DNA of 64,000 bases from Plantago major (GCA_026545765.1 CM048844.1:5022001-5086000); one strand, 5' to 3'; positions 26,244-38,022 are shown, counted from the stretch's first letter. Notes: a model not told the origin generated them from the sequence alone. Numbers and translations are program-made.

Positions 26244-27374
26244 CACTACAAGAATCCATCCGTAACGGGACGGAAAGGGGCGACGGATAAAATCCGTCGC
26301 CCCTGTAGCGACGGATCGCTACTTGGGGCGACGGATTCTATCCTTCGCCTGCTTACGACGGATAAAGGTTTTCCGTCGTTATATTGCGACGGATAAAATT
26401 TTCCGTCGATACATCGCGTTGACCAAAAAAAAAAAAAAAAAAAAAATTTAGCGACGGATAGATTTATCCGTCGCTACAAGGCCGGAAAAAAAAAAAAATT
26501 AGCGACGGATAGATCTAGATCTATCCGTCGCTAAAAACCTAAAAAAAATATAATATATCTCCTCCACCACCTCCTTTTCTCCACTACTTCTCCTCTCCTC
26601 CTCCTCCCACCACCACCTTTCTCCTCCCACCACCACCATCCTCCACCACCACCATCTCCTCCCACCACCACCATCCTCCACCACCACCATCTCCTCCACC
26701 ACCTTTCTCCTCCCACCACCACCACCTTTCTCCTCCCACCACCACCAACCTCCACCACCACCATCACCACCACCACCACCATTCCTCCACCACCAACACC
26801 CCACCCCCACCACCTCTCTCCTCCCACCACCACCACCCTGCCACCACCACCATCCTCCACCACCACCATCTCCTCCACCATCCTCCTCCACCACCATCTC
26901 CACCACCACCACCTCTCTACTCCCACCACCACCGCACCACCACCCTGCCACCACCACCATCTCCTCCACCACCACCACCCTGCCACCACCACCATCTCCT
27001 CCACCACCACCACCACCCTTCCACAACCACCACCTCCCACCACCACCGGCACCACCACTGCCACCACCGCACCACCACTGCCGGAATTAATCCGTATACG
27101 AATATAAAAATTCGTATACGGATTTTATTTTTTTTTTAAAAAAATGATTATGGGGCGACGGATAGATCTATCCGTCGCCCCATAATCATTTTTTTTTTTA
27201 AAAAAAAAAGGTCAATCCGTCGTCCAATCCGTCGCGAATTGGACGACGGATTTTTATCCGTCGCCACAGCTCCAGGGGGGCGACGGATTTTCTATCCGTC
27301 GCCCGATCCGACGGGCGATGACGGATAGGCTGCACTGACGGATCTATCCGTCGCATGTTCTGATTTTTGTAGTG
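26244..27374. mobile_element. Non-autonomous CACTA (En/Spm-type) element nested in the Helitron
   Basis: The element starts CACTACAAGAATCC and its right end in reverse complement reads CACTACAAAAATCA, flanked by the 3-bp target duplication GTT (26241-26243 and 27375-27377). Both subterminal regions are packed with palindromic words of the form GCGACGGAT and ATCCGTCGC, the usual transposase-binding architecture of this superfamily. The interior is a (CCACCA)-rich tract with no transposase. Confidence 0.9.
26563..27083. repeat. (CCACCA/CCTCCA)n trinucleotide-type tract, about 520 bp
   Basis: An almost uninterrupted pyrimidine-plus-A strand built on CCA, with CCT and CTC variants. It fills the interior of the CACTA element. 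Translated on the - strand it gives long Gly/Trp/Val-rich open frames, which are composition artefacts and not genes. Confidence 0.9.
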
Positions 27375-27384
27375 GTTACATGAC

Positions 27385-29790
27385 TTCTGAAACGCGCAAG
27401 ACTGTCATATTCGATTTTTAGGGACATTCATGCCCACCAAGTGTTTGTCTTATTTCCTGAACCAAATAGTTATTCATTCTCTCGGATTTGAATGAATCCA
27501 TGCCCGATTATAGCCTCAGATGTTTTCCCCGCTTACTGATGGGTGTGGTTCTTTCTATCTAATTGTCTTGCTAGGACCTGTTGTGCAAGTGAAGAATAAC
27601 TATACCCATAGATTTACGGGGCCCTGTGCAAAAATTTCAATTTGGGCCCCTAATAATAAAAAATATTGATTATAATAGAAGAAAAAAATTTAAGATATGA
27701 AAAATAAAAATTTTTACACCATCATGAATTGAACACGAGACCTCCTGTAAGTTAGATATTAACTTCACCACTTGGAGAAAGAAATTTTAATGCTTTGTTA
27801 TTACATGAAAACATATTTATATATAACCTCAAATTTAAAATTGGGCCCCTCAAAATAGGGGGCCGTGAGCGAGCGGGCTGCCCGCGCATGCTCTGGGCCA
27901 GGCCTGACTATACCGGTTTGATATCTTCCGAATTTTCTGCACTTAATTTTGCATTAGGCGCAAAAAACTTCTGGGTTAGTATCTGGAATTAACTGCTAGC
28001 GTTTTTACCATTTGCATTGCAGAACCAAGGAAGAGAATAAGGCTAGCATGATGGTGGTGATTTATATTCTATACCTATTATTAGAGGGTCATAATATAAA
28101 AATAGATGAAAATATGTTTTTCTTCTCTCATTTACCTTCTTCTTCCCCTATAATTACAAGCATAGCGCAACCATGAACTTTCATTGTAGTTAAAATAGTT
28201 GAGTGCATGTTAGACACAGGATCAGTAAGCTTGTGCATGTGCAAAGCTAAAGGTTTAATTAATTATTATTCCTCAAATGTAAAATTATACTCTAAACACT
28301 TTCGTTCCCACACAAGGATAACCATTACCAAATTGTTAGTCTCGTAAAGGAACCTTGCGAGAGAAAAATTACAGCCGTGGAGCAGCTTACGCAGTAAAAC
28401 GCTGGACAACGGGAACGCTATGTAACAAACAATGCTGCCGGAGAACAAGAGGGCCATGGTAAGCAATCTAATTAGCACTACTTAAACCTTTTTCTTGTTT
28501 CGTATTCATTCCGGGGATATGTGCATGGTTAGCATGTAGATTCTTACATGCCACTGTTATTTTTCTTGGACTTCACCTTTGAATTTTGATCATATTTTCT
28601 GAACATGGCTTCTCATTCATGCATGCTGTTTTGTGTTAATTGGTATTATACATTCATGCATGGAGTCAAATGTAGATGGTTGTCTGTACCTTCTCATCTG
28701 CAAAAAAAAAAAAAAAAAAAAATACCAGCGTTTATTATGCCTCCGATCTCATTTTAATACTATATTCAGTTTATTTATGTTGTAGTTATCTATGAAGCAT
28801 GAACAACTGGTTGCAATGCCTTTCCATAACCATGTATATTTGCATCAGTGTCCATGTATTCTTCTTGAAACTTTGCCTAACACCTCTTTCCCAAGGCTTT
28901 AAAGTGTCTTTTGTGATTCATTATAGTACCTTCTATCCTTCTAAAGTTTTGAGGGCTGATGAAGTCATAACCCATAATCTATGTCCATGTGATGTGAATT
29001 ATAATCATAAAAGGTAGGCTTTTAACTTCTGTGTTGGGCAGAAGCTACTGTTTTGTGATGTCATTGGCTATTTAATTTTGTTTATATGTAAGCCTTCATG
29101 TTAACTAACAACCTCAAATTTGGCCTGTGGCTTTCACTTTGTCGTGAACTTTCTGTGAAATTTGCCTTTTATTTTAACCCCCGGCAAACTCAAACTTTCG
29201 GAGATGTCCATACATCATGGAACTCTTTTACAACCTCATCCACTGAGAACATTGTTATATAGGACGGACCTCACAAGCGCCACAGGTGCAGCTTAGGCAC
29301 CCTGATAATGAAGACTAAAAAATAGTGTTTATGGTTTCTTTCTTAGACCATTTGTTACTGGTGTGTATTATAATTTGTTTTCCGTTTTCTTCCCGTCTCT
29401 GGTTTACGTTTTTTTCTCCCCTAATTGCTAATTTACACCAAGAAATCTATGGTGCTACTGTAATTTCCCTTCCCCCCCCCCCCCCCCCCTGTGTTTATGT
29501 TTACGTGTGCATAGGTGTGCGTTTGGTGAATCATGTGTTGCATAAATTGTTTTCGAGATTGAGTAGGGGCACTAGGAATGATTCACAATCGATAGTAATC
29601 TCTTACCTGACTTTCCACAAGCAAAGCTATCATACTCATTTTATTTTGAGGGACATGGCCACCAGGTGTTTGTTGGAATTCTTGAACCAAGTTTCAGTTA
29701 TTACTTATTAGATCCTCTTCGATTTGAATGAATACATGTTCTATTAATTTCCTGTGTTGATTAATATTTATCTGAGCCCGATGATAACCT
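27385..29790 (+). repeat. Diverged direct repeat inside the Helitron
   Basis: 27385-27530 resembles 29605-29790 (shared words such as AGGGACAT, CACCAAGTGTTTGT/CACCAGGTGTTTGT, GATTTGAATGAAT). The similarity continues on the left side of the CACTA element (about 26150-26240 versus 29330-29420). The CACTA insertion therefore came after this internal duplication. Confidence 0.5.
27609..27905. repeat. GGGCCCC-bounded short interspersed repeat
   Basis: About 300 bp, bounded by TACGGGGCCCTGTGC on the left and a GC-rich GGGCCAGGCCTG on the right, with GGGCCCCT words on both sides of an AT-rich middle. It looks like a small DNA transposon remnant. The class is not certain and no clean target duplication is visible. 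Confidence 0.35.
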
Positions 29791-31479
29791 CAAACATCAA
29801 CCACTTTCTATGGGTGCGCTATTGGTTCAGAAATTAAGCTTATCATGGTATAGTATCTTCTCAAACATCATCCACTTCTGCGAAGAAGCTGAGCTGCTTT
29901 GTTATTATCCGTAGAGAATTCTTAGTTGTAGATTTTTCCATCGCCTACTGTGTACAGGAAAGAGTTGCCTTGTACTGGAGAGTGTCAACTCATGAGTATC
30001 CTTCTGGGACTCTTATATGTATTAGATTGATTTGCAGTGTGATTATATATAACATTGGTTTGTCTTCTTCAATGAATAAAAGTTTGTTGTTCAACTACAG
30101 TTTATATTTGCTCTTCTACTGATCTGCAGAAGTAAAAGATTCGGATATGTGGATTCATTTTCCCATGGAAACTATGAATTCAACAGATGTAATTCAGTTG
30201 AACCTCGGAACAACAAATCACAGTCTCCTTTCGTTGACCAGTCCTTGCTTTGGAAATTCATGATGCTTCATCGTCCTACATATCTCTATCTTCCACAATT
30301 CGGCCGCAAAAGAATTATGTGAAGGTATATCTTAATTATCCAGTGTTTACTACCTTTCCCAGTGCTCTATTATGGAGTTTGCATCTCAATATTTATAGTT
30401 CCAAAGTCCAAACTCAGGCATTTATGTGTATTAAGAGATGGACGACATCCATGATAAATCAGGAATCCCCATATAAAACAAAAGAATTGAGATGTGTACA
30501 TGCTCTGGAAAGAAACACCATCTCAACTTTGTAGTCCATGCCTAGGGTAAATGTTGTCTATGCTAGGTACTATTGCATCTCTGGGATTTTGGAGCCAATG
30601 CAAGATATAGGAAGTACAACAGAGGGATACCAGAAAATGAATTATTGATCTTTGTTGTTTAAGTAACATAAAATGGGTGCATTACATATTTCACCTTGGT
30701 ATTTCTTCTTCTCTTGCACTATTAAATAAGTTAAGAAACATTATTAAGATATGCGAACATTCAGCTCATATGTTCTGCCTGATTCATTGGTTTACCATTG
30801 TCCTATTGTATGGATTATATTGGTTTCCGGGTGGAGAATATACTTTTGGATTTCTAGATCGATTATTGTTTGGTTGGGACTCCAGAACTGAAGCCTTTAA
30901 ATTGTGGGGCTTTCCCTTTTCATAATATGATTTATTTGTTATTGCATTTTTTGGGATCAAGACCTATCTAAAAAAAGACTAAGAAGAGAGGTGTTAATCT
31001 CTTATTCATTCTTTTTATGATTTCTTCTATTCAGTGTACGTAAGAGTGAGGATCACGGAACCGAGTGAGGGTTTAAACTACACTACTATATATCATGAAT
31101 ATGGAAAAAAGTTCCACAAACTTTAGCTGACGGACTAAAGAGAGAGACATAGCTTCATAACATTATTGGCTCATCTCTTCCGCCCATGCTTCTGTAACTT
31201 TGATATTATATTTGTTTCATTATCATCACATGCTTTGATTACAAGATGAAGACTGTTGATTAGTGTAATATTCTAAATCTCCTAACATAGCCAGGTGGAT
31301 TCAAGCTCGTGAATCATGATAATCTTGGGATTAGATTAGCAAAAGAAAGTAAATTGTTTTCTCACCAGGGAATGTCTTTTGCTTGCCCTCCATATTGGTT
31401 TTAGCCTCCGTTACAATATATGATATTTCTATTAGCATCCGACATGGTGACCTAAACATTTTTTTTTAAAATGCAGTTG

Positions 31480-31500
31480 GCACCGCGCTTAGCGCGGTGC
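31480..31500. other. Helitron 3' terminal hairpin
   Basis: GCACCGCGCT, a single T, then AGCGCGGTGC: a perfect 10-bp stem, seven bases before the terminal CTAG. Confidence 0.9.
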
Positions 31501-32220
31501 ATAAATACTAGTAGAAATATAAACGCCGATGGGGTCATGAACTCAGTCCTGCTAACTTCTGTTATCTCAGAGTTACGTACCTGAACAAACAAGAAATCAG
31601 ATCTCACAATAGACCCAAGAGACGGGGTAAAAACAAGAGGACAACTAAAGTCCATTGTTATAAAAGATAGTCCAGAGTTGCTTACATCAAGAATCTGGAG
31701 ATTCTCATTCTCCTGCTTCACAAGAAGCTTCTCATTGAACTGTTCAATGAAATCTACCTTCTTGTTTCTATGAAGAAGATGGCTGAAAGATTTGAGGACA
31801 GTTCCATCTTCAATTGAGAGAATCTTCAATGGAACGGTACCTTGGGTTTTTGTGAATATCAATAACATGATTCCTGGACTGTTTTGGGAAAGCAATCAGC
31901 CAATTTTAAAAAAAAGGAAAGCGGTCAAATAATCCAGAAATATGGCACGGAATGCCTAGTACTTGCGCAAGCTGCCCATACAGGGAAGAAATGAACAATC
32001 ACTAACTAAAATTATGGAGTAATAGGGAGATAATATATTCAACTCCAAACAATTAAAAGCACAAAACTGCTATAACATAGAAAAGTGCCTGCTTAACGTG
32101 TACAGAATTAATGAAAGGGTGGAAGATTGTTATTTCGAGTACCTGATCTTGATCTCTTGAACATTTTTATCAAAAATGGAGTACAACATTGTATAGTTTT
32201 TCAAGTCAAACACCTTGTAC

Positions 32221-32940
32221 AGCGCCTCCAGGTAGACGAGATGTTTGGCAAATTTTTTGGCATGGGATGATATGGTTTTTGTGGAAAATGAGAAACGAAG
32301 CTATGTTCAAGGGTGAATTCAAGTCGGTCAGAGATATAGTGGAGCAAATCAGTTTAATGTTTGGTCATGGGCTAAAAACAAGAATCTGATCACAACTGGA
32401 TACGAGTATGTGGACTGGGTGGTCTGCCCGAGAGGAGTATTGAACTGTATCTAAGTGTGTGGCTGGCTGGGAGTCGCCTAGTTTTGTGGCCTTCTTTGTT
32501 GTATTTCGAGTTAGGCCTTCAGTTTTGGCTGTTGGAGTGTGATTTTGGCCAGGTTTGTTTGAATCCTTCTCTTAGTCTTCTATTGGACGCCTTTACGGTC
32601 AATCACCAATCCTTCTTTCTCCCTCTCGTGATTGGTATTCCGCCGTTCAGGTTCGGTTTCCGTCCCTAACTCTTGGCTCGACACTTCGGTGTTGTGACAT
32701 ACTAGATGATGGGATGGCCCCAAGTTCGTCTAGTGGAGGGTCTAAGCTGACTCTGGGTTTGGGGAAATTTTGGTCGTTTCACTGCCTTCGGCGTCTAGTG
32801 GTTTGGATATTTTGTTGCTAGGCAATTGTCTTTGAGTTGTATTCTGCTGGTACTGTAGCTGTGTTTGGCTGTGTATTTGAACACTCCTGGTGTTCCGGAC
32901 TTTCGATCAAGGAATAATATTTTAACTTCTTCAACAAACT
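32221..32940 (+). mobile_element. Truncated LINE (non-LTR retrotransposon) 3' end
   Basis: A coding remnant at 32231-32386 (WQIFWHGMIWFLWKMRNEAMF) matches the conserved Trp-rich C-terminal region after plant LINE reverse transcriptases, ending in a stop at 32387-32389. A 3' UTR-like GT/TT-rich stretch follows up to about 32940. The 5' truncation joins directly to the WD40 exon at about 32220, consistent with 5'-truncated LINE integration. A poly-A tail is not preserved. Confidence 0.65.
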
Positions 32941-33279
32941 TTGAAAAAGTTTATGGACTTTTTTTAAAAACCTTTTGCTTTAATTAGTGTTTCTGTATGT
33001 TACTGGTTTGTGCTTAAGTTAGTAATGTGGTGGTACAATTTTGTGCAACTTATATGTCGCTTGATTGGTTTTGTATATTATATTGCTGCTTCACCTGATT
33101 CATGTGCTACTTAAACCCAATAGGGTGAAAATTTTGTGTGAAATTTGCTGCAAGGGGAAGCTCTAATGTTGATGCCTCTACTAGTCCATCTATGTGGCAA
33201 CAAATGGTTCAGTAGGGATCAATTCAAAACAACTTTACGAAGAATCTAAACATTGATGGGGCCTCGATTCACGTGAAGC

Positions 33280-34510
33280 TGTTAGAATTTTAGTCACCAA
33301 ATAGGCTAGTCCATGACTTTGCACCTCAACCAAAGGGACTCCACACGTTGAAAATGAAATTTCCTTAAACATGTATAATCTACTATAGTAGTAGATTTTG
33401 AAAAAGGAATTGATCGTGATTTTGAACCTGTTCTTTCCATGACCCCTCTTAATTGAGATAAGACAGGAGATCCAATGCTTGAATTAAAGTAGGAATCACT
33501 TTGATTCCATTCTATATTAGTTTAGTATTATTATACTTTATTCCTTTTTTTTAATGTATTTTTTTTTTATAAAAAACTAGTGAAGATTATAGAACATAAT
33601 GATTCATATAGTACGATTTGAATGCAAAAATGGATTTTTCGGAAAATGGCACTTGAGAAAGAATTACTAAAATTCATTGAAAGGTGAAAGAGTTATTGAA
33701 GCTCAAAGTGTGTTGGTTGATGCATTGAATATGGAATGCCAAGAGTTGGAATGGAAGAAGTCCCACATGTCTAAAATTGAGGAAAAATGAACTACTTATT
33801 AGTCCAAGACTTGGGTTAAGTGATTGGGACCTTAGGGCACCCTTGCTTTTGGAAGGGGGAGGAGCTAGATGCCCCTACACACGCACCCGCCAGGAGCCGG
33901 GCCCGGGTCGTGGGACTTGGGCTCGTGGGTTCGAGGGTCCGGGGTCCATGGGTTCGTGGGTCACGGGCTAGAGTTGAATTATAATTTTTTGGGCCAGAAA
34001 CCAACTATGTTTAGTTGAGTCCAATAAGATTAGTCTGAAACGAAAAATCCCAAACAGTGCAACTGTTCGGATTGGGCATGAGCGAATCCGTACGAACTGT
34101 TCGCATGGGACATATATGTTCGGAACTGTTGTACTCAGAAGTTGCAACTCATCTGCTGTACCAGTTCGCGAACCATTGTGCCTGTCAGACTCAACTCTTC
34201 GAAACTATAAATAGCCCCCCCAGGTTCGGATTTAACACACATCAATCCATCATTCTTCCTTCTCTTAAACTCTCTAAAGCCAGAAGAATCCTTTATTGTA
34301 TTAGTTCGCCGAGTCAAAGTTCGAGTGCTAGAACTCTGATTCAAATACTGTTGTTCTATCTTGGGAGGCTATTTGCTAAGTAAACCGTAAGCACTAGTGC
34401 AGGGCAAATACAGTCTTAAGGAAATATGCCCAGCCTTTGCTCAGCGGTCTAATTCTTTCCTTACTATACACTATTTCTGTTCTCATCCTCATACACTACC
34501 ACCAACAACA
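33280..34510 (+). repeat. Copia 5' LTR (1231 bp)
   Basis: Starts TGTTAGAATT, matching the 3' LTR start, and ends ACCAACAACA. A TATAAATA box at 34206-34213 would start transcription near 34240. It contains two segments absent from the 3' LTR: about 33395-33645, and about 33960-34440. Confidence 0.85.
34206..34213 (+). promoter_or_regulatory. TATA box in copia 5' LTR
   Basis: TATAAATA within the LTR, about 300 bases before its end. It marks the likely U3/R border region. Confidence 0.5.
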
Positions 34511-34537
34511 AACTAAGACTGTATTCTGTGTACGAAG

Positions 34538-35432
34538 ATGTCTTCTACTGGAATTGATATCCCCGTTCTTCTTGCTCCTGTTGTTCGCATTGCCGCTCCC
34601 AACCATGGCGAAAAGCCGGAGAAGTTCCAGGGTTCGAACTTCAAGCAGTGGAAACAGAAGATGCTTTTCTACCTGACGACCATTGGGCTGAACAACTATC
34701 TCCATGCTGAAACACCTGCTGCTCCTGTTCTGCAAGACACTGATCCCAATTCCATGTCTCCGTGGCATTTCAGCCACTCAGGAGGACAACAAAAACAGGC
34801 AGATTGCCTACGATGCCTGGCTCCACAGCGATTTCCTATGTAAGAACTACATACTGAATTGTCTTACTGATCCTTTGTACACTGCCTTCTGCACTGTCAG
34901 TACCGCAAGGGAATTGTGGGAGAAACTGGACATAAAGTACAGCGCTCAGGACGCTGGTACTAAGAAGTTCGTTGTGGGGAAATTTCTGAACTTCAAAATG
35001 ACTGACTCAAAGTCTGTGATGAGTCAGGTCTTGGAGTTTCAGTCAATTCTCCACGAACTGGAACAGGAAGGCATGAAGCCTAATGAGCCATTCCTGGTCG
35101 CCTCACTGATTGAGAAACTACCACCATCATGGAACGAATTCATGAGTTACCTCAAGTTAAAGAGCAAGGAGATGGGGCTTGAAGGGCTGATCATCAAGCT
35201 TCAGATTCAGGAAGACAATCGGAGGGCTATGGGCAAAGGAAAGCAGCCCATGGAAGCCAAGGCTCACCTGGTTTATTCCAAAGGAAAGTCCAACGGAAAT
35301 TCCAACAAGAAACGCAAGACGCGTGATGGGGACGTGAAGTCTCAAGGGAAGCAAGGAAACCAGGGGAAGCCTAGAAGGATCAAGGGAAATTGCTTCAACT
35401 GCGAAAAGCCTGGGCATATGAAGGCAGATTAA
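34538..35432 (+). pseudogene. Copia gag remnant
   Basis: Starts at ATG 34538, with the usual copia gag opening (KFQGSNFKQWKQKM). A frame change near 34765 moves into a second frame running to 35432 with LWEKLDIKYS and LPPSWNEF. The zinc knuckle CFNCEKPGHMKAD is cut by a TAA exactly where its last Cys should be. Confidence 0.85.
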
Positions 35433-38022
35433 AACTCCCTCAAGAAGGACAAGGCCAATGTTGCTGAGGCAAAAGATGATCCTATGGTGGAGGATTTGGT
35501 CAATTCCTTTGTTGCTGTGGTTCTGGAGGCAAACCTGGTTGAGAATCCAAAACAGTGGTGGATTGATACAGGTGCGACTCGACACATTTGTTCGGACAGG
35601 GTGCCTTCTCCACCTACTCTCCGGTGAAGGATAAAAAGTTGTTCATGGGGAATGACGCTACCTCCGAAGTGAAGGGAGTTGGTAAAGTGGTTCTGAAGAT
35701 GACTTCTGTGAAGGAGCTCATACTGAATGAAGTGATGCACGTTCCAGATATCCGCAAGAATCTGGTGTCCGGGCCGCTGCTGGTCAAGGCGGGTTTCAAG
35801 ATGACTTTCGAGTCTAGTCAGTTTGTACTACTTAAGTCTGACAAGTTTGTAGGAAAGGGCTACATGTGTGATGGGCTCTTTAAGATGTCTGTAATGTCTG
35901 TTGTACGCTCCTTTGAGAGCAATGTCAATGAAATAAATGAATCTACCTACTTGTCTGAGTTCTCTAATTTATGGCACCATAGATTAGGACATAGAAACTA
36001 CAGTGCTATTCGAAAGTTAATAAAAACGAAACATTTGCCGTCCTTCGAAATCAATCCTCAAAGTAAATGTGAGGTTTGTGTGGAGGTAAAATTAACAAGG
36101 GCACCATTTCATTCAGTAAACAGAACCACGACTCCTCTAGAATTAATTCACAGCGATTTGTGTGATTTAAAATTTGTGCAAACTAGAGGAGGGAAAAAGT
36201 ACTTTGTTACTTTTATTGATGATTGCACTAGATATTGTTATGTTTATTTGCTAAGGAGTAAGGACGAAACCTTAGAAGCATTTAAACACTACAAAACTGA
36301 AGTTGAGAATCAACGTAGTACTCGAATTAAAGTAATTCGAAGTGATAGAGGTGGAGAATATGGAGCACCATTTGAAGAATATTGCTCCAAGTTTGGCATA
36401 ATTCATCAAACTACTGCTCCCTATTCGCCTCAGTCAAATGGTGTTGTTGAATGCAAAAATCGTACTCTCAGGGAGATGATGAACGCACTATTGCTAGATT
36501 CTGGATTACCCCAGAACTTGTGGGGGGGGGAGGCAATTCTCACGGCTACTACTATTCTTAACAGAATACCCCGGAAAAATAGTGATGTTACTCCATATGA
36601 ACTATGGAAAGGTCACAAGCCTTCTCACAAACACTTGAAAGTGTGAAATTTGCAGCTAAGGTGGTAATACCCAAACCAAAGCAAGTAAAGATTGGACCAA
36701 AGACTGTAGATTGCATATTTATAGGATATGCAAACAACAGTAGTGCTTATCGCTTCTTAGTGCATAAGTCGTTGATACCGGACATCCATAAGGGTACTGT
36801 CATTGAATCAAGGAATGCAGAATTCTTTGAAGAAGTTTTTCCTAGGAAGGAAAAGAAGGAAATAGTCTCTCGTAAACGAGACTATGAAACGACAATAGGG
36901 CCAAATGTGGGGGCTCCTGTGGGGGTCCCTGACCCAAGTGGCCTTAATGCAGAATTCGAAGGTGTACCTTCAGAAAATGTTGCAGAAACTATAGGTTCAC
37001 CTCCACTAGAGAATTCTGCAGAAACCGAAAGTTCACATCAAGAAAACGTTGAGATTCCTGATGTCGAACCAAGGAGGAGTAAGAGGGCTAGGACTCAGAA
37101 AGACTTTGGTCCTGATTTTCTAACATTCCTTGTAGAAAACGAGTCTAGGACTATCCAAGAGGCGATGTCCACTCCTGAAGCCCCCTTTTGGAAAGATTCC
37201 ATTGAAAGTGAAATGGAATCCATCCTGCAAAATCATACTTGGGAAGTGGTTGACCTTCCTCCGGGAAATAAGTCATTGGGTTGCAAGTGGATACTCAAAC
37301 GCATGTATAAAGCAGATGGAACCATTGATAAGTACAAGGCTCGTCTAGTAGTCAAAGGTTATAGACAAAAAGAGGGTCTTGACTACTTTGACACATACTC
37401 GCCTGTGTCTAGAATAACTTCCATTAGAGAATTCATAGCCATAGCTGTTTGCGTGGTCTTGAGATACATCAAATGGATGTTAAAACTGCTTTCCTAAATG
37501 GAGAACTGGACGAGGAAATTTATATGGAACAACCTGAAGGGTATGTGGTTCCTGGACAAGAGAAGAAGGTATGTCGTCTTGTCAAGTCATTATACGGACT
37601 CAAGCAAGCTCCTAAACAATGGCACGGAAAGTTTGACAACACGTTGCGATCAAAGGGTTTTTCTATAAATGAGTGTGATAAGTGTATCTATGTGAAAGGG
37701 AACGCTGAATCCTTTGTCATGATATGCTTAGATGTAGACGACATGCTCATTACTGGAAGTAGCCTGCATTTGATTTTAAAAACAAAGCAAATGTTGAAAC
37801 AACTTTTCGACATGAAAGACAAAGCAAATGTTGAAACACTCAGGTGATCCAGTAAACCAAACGCAATATGCTCGGATAATTGGCAGTTTGATGTACGTGA
37901 TGAACTGCACTCGTCCTGATATTGCTTTTGCAGTCAACAAGTTGGCTAGGTTTACGCGTAATCCAGGAAGTGCTCACTGGAAAGCTCTACTTCATCTATT
38001 GGGATACTTAAAGACACATTAA
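35433..38022 (+). pseudogene. Copia pol remnant (protease, integrase, reverse transcriptase)
   Basis: Protease motif WWIDTGATRHIC near 35558; GAG-pre-integrase LWHHRLGH; integrase HSDLCD, FIDDCTRY and SDRGGEY with QSNGVVE; reverse transcriptase KARLVVKGY, DVKTAFLNG and SLYGLKQAPKQW. The catalytic box reads LDVDDML, with Asp where Tyr normally stands. Frame changes lie near 35590, 36640, 37450 and 37820. The sequence stops at 38022 soon after [10 protein letters not shown], with RNase H deleted. Confidence 0.88.

Larger units (their letters stand above)
26016..30322 (+). other. Exon-like fragments carried inside the Helitron (possible gene capture)
   Basis: Four pieces have an open frame and a plausible splice border, all on the + strand. 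26016-26079 starts with ATG (MPSSSLSLDFTEATEADGSL) and ends at CAG before GTTTAA. 28340-28458 lies between TTAG and GTAAGC and is basic (REKNYSRGAAYAVKRWTTG). 28947-29013 ends before GTAGGC. 30130-30322 follows CTGCAG and ends with a stop (DQSLLWKFMMLHRPTYLYL). Together they look like a multi-exon gene picked up by the element, but I cannot name the donor and the joins are not proven. Confidence 0.35.
25777..31511 (+). mobile_element. Non-autonomous Helitron (5.7 kb) inserted in a coding exon
   Basis: The 3' end has the Helitron hallmark: a 10-bp-stem hairpin (31480-31500), seven bases, then CTAG at 31508-31511 followed by host T. The host sequence is continuous across the insertion between A at 25776 and T at 31512, with no target duplication, as expected for Helitron insertion between A and T. 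The 5' end begins TTATATTATAAG rather than the usual TC, so the terminal C may have mutated. Plant Helitron-like AT-rich sequence with TATTATAAGAGAGTAAGATTT follows within 60 bp. No Rep/helicase is present, so it depended on another element. It contains a nested CACTA element, a GGGCCCC-bounded repeat, exon-like pieces, a poly-A tract (from 28701) and an 18-bp poly-C tract (29472-29489). Confidence 0.85.
25085..32220 (-). pseudogene. WD40/transducin-like gene, broken by Helitron and LINE insertions
   Basis: Exons on the - strand: about 32220-32143 (YKVFDLKNYTMLYSIF), 31878-31686, then one exon split into 31580-31512 and 25776-25575, then 25349-25085 ending NEIYTGNRLGLVHVWSN and a stop, which looks like a last beta-propeller blade. 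The split exon rejoins exactly (AFIFL followed by YENQLFLTF) when the Helitron at 25777-31511 is removed, so it was one coding exon. The 5' part is missing: a LINE tail abuts the first visible exon. At the last splice junction the phases do not match (one base short), which gives an early stop. I recognise a conserved plant WD40-type protein but cannot name it. Almost certainly non-functional. Confidence 0.8.

Noticed and set aside
26499..27067. Long Gly/Trp/Val-rich open frames on the - strand
   Set aside because: Pure translation of the CCA-rich tract in two overlapping frames; composition artefact inside a CACTA element.
33816..34004. Pro/Arg-rich open frames in the copia LTR
   Set aside because: GC-rich non-coding part of the 5' LTR; partly deleted in the 3' LTR.
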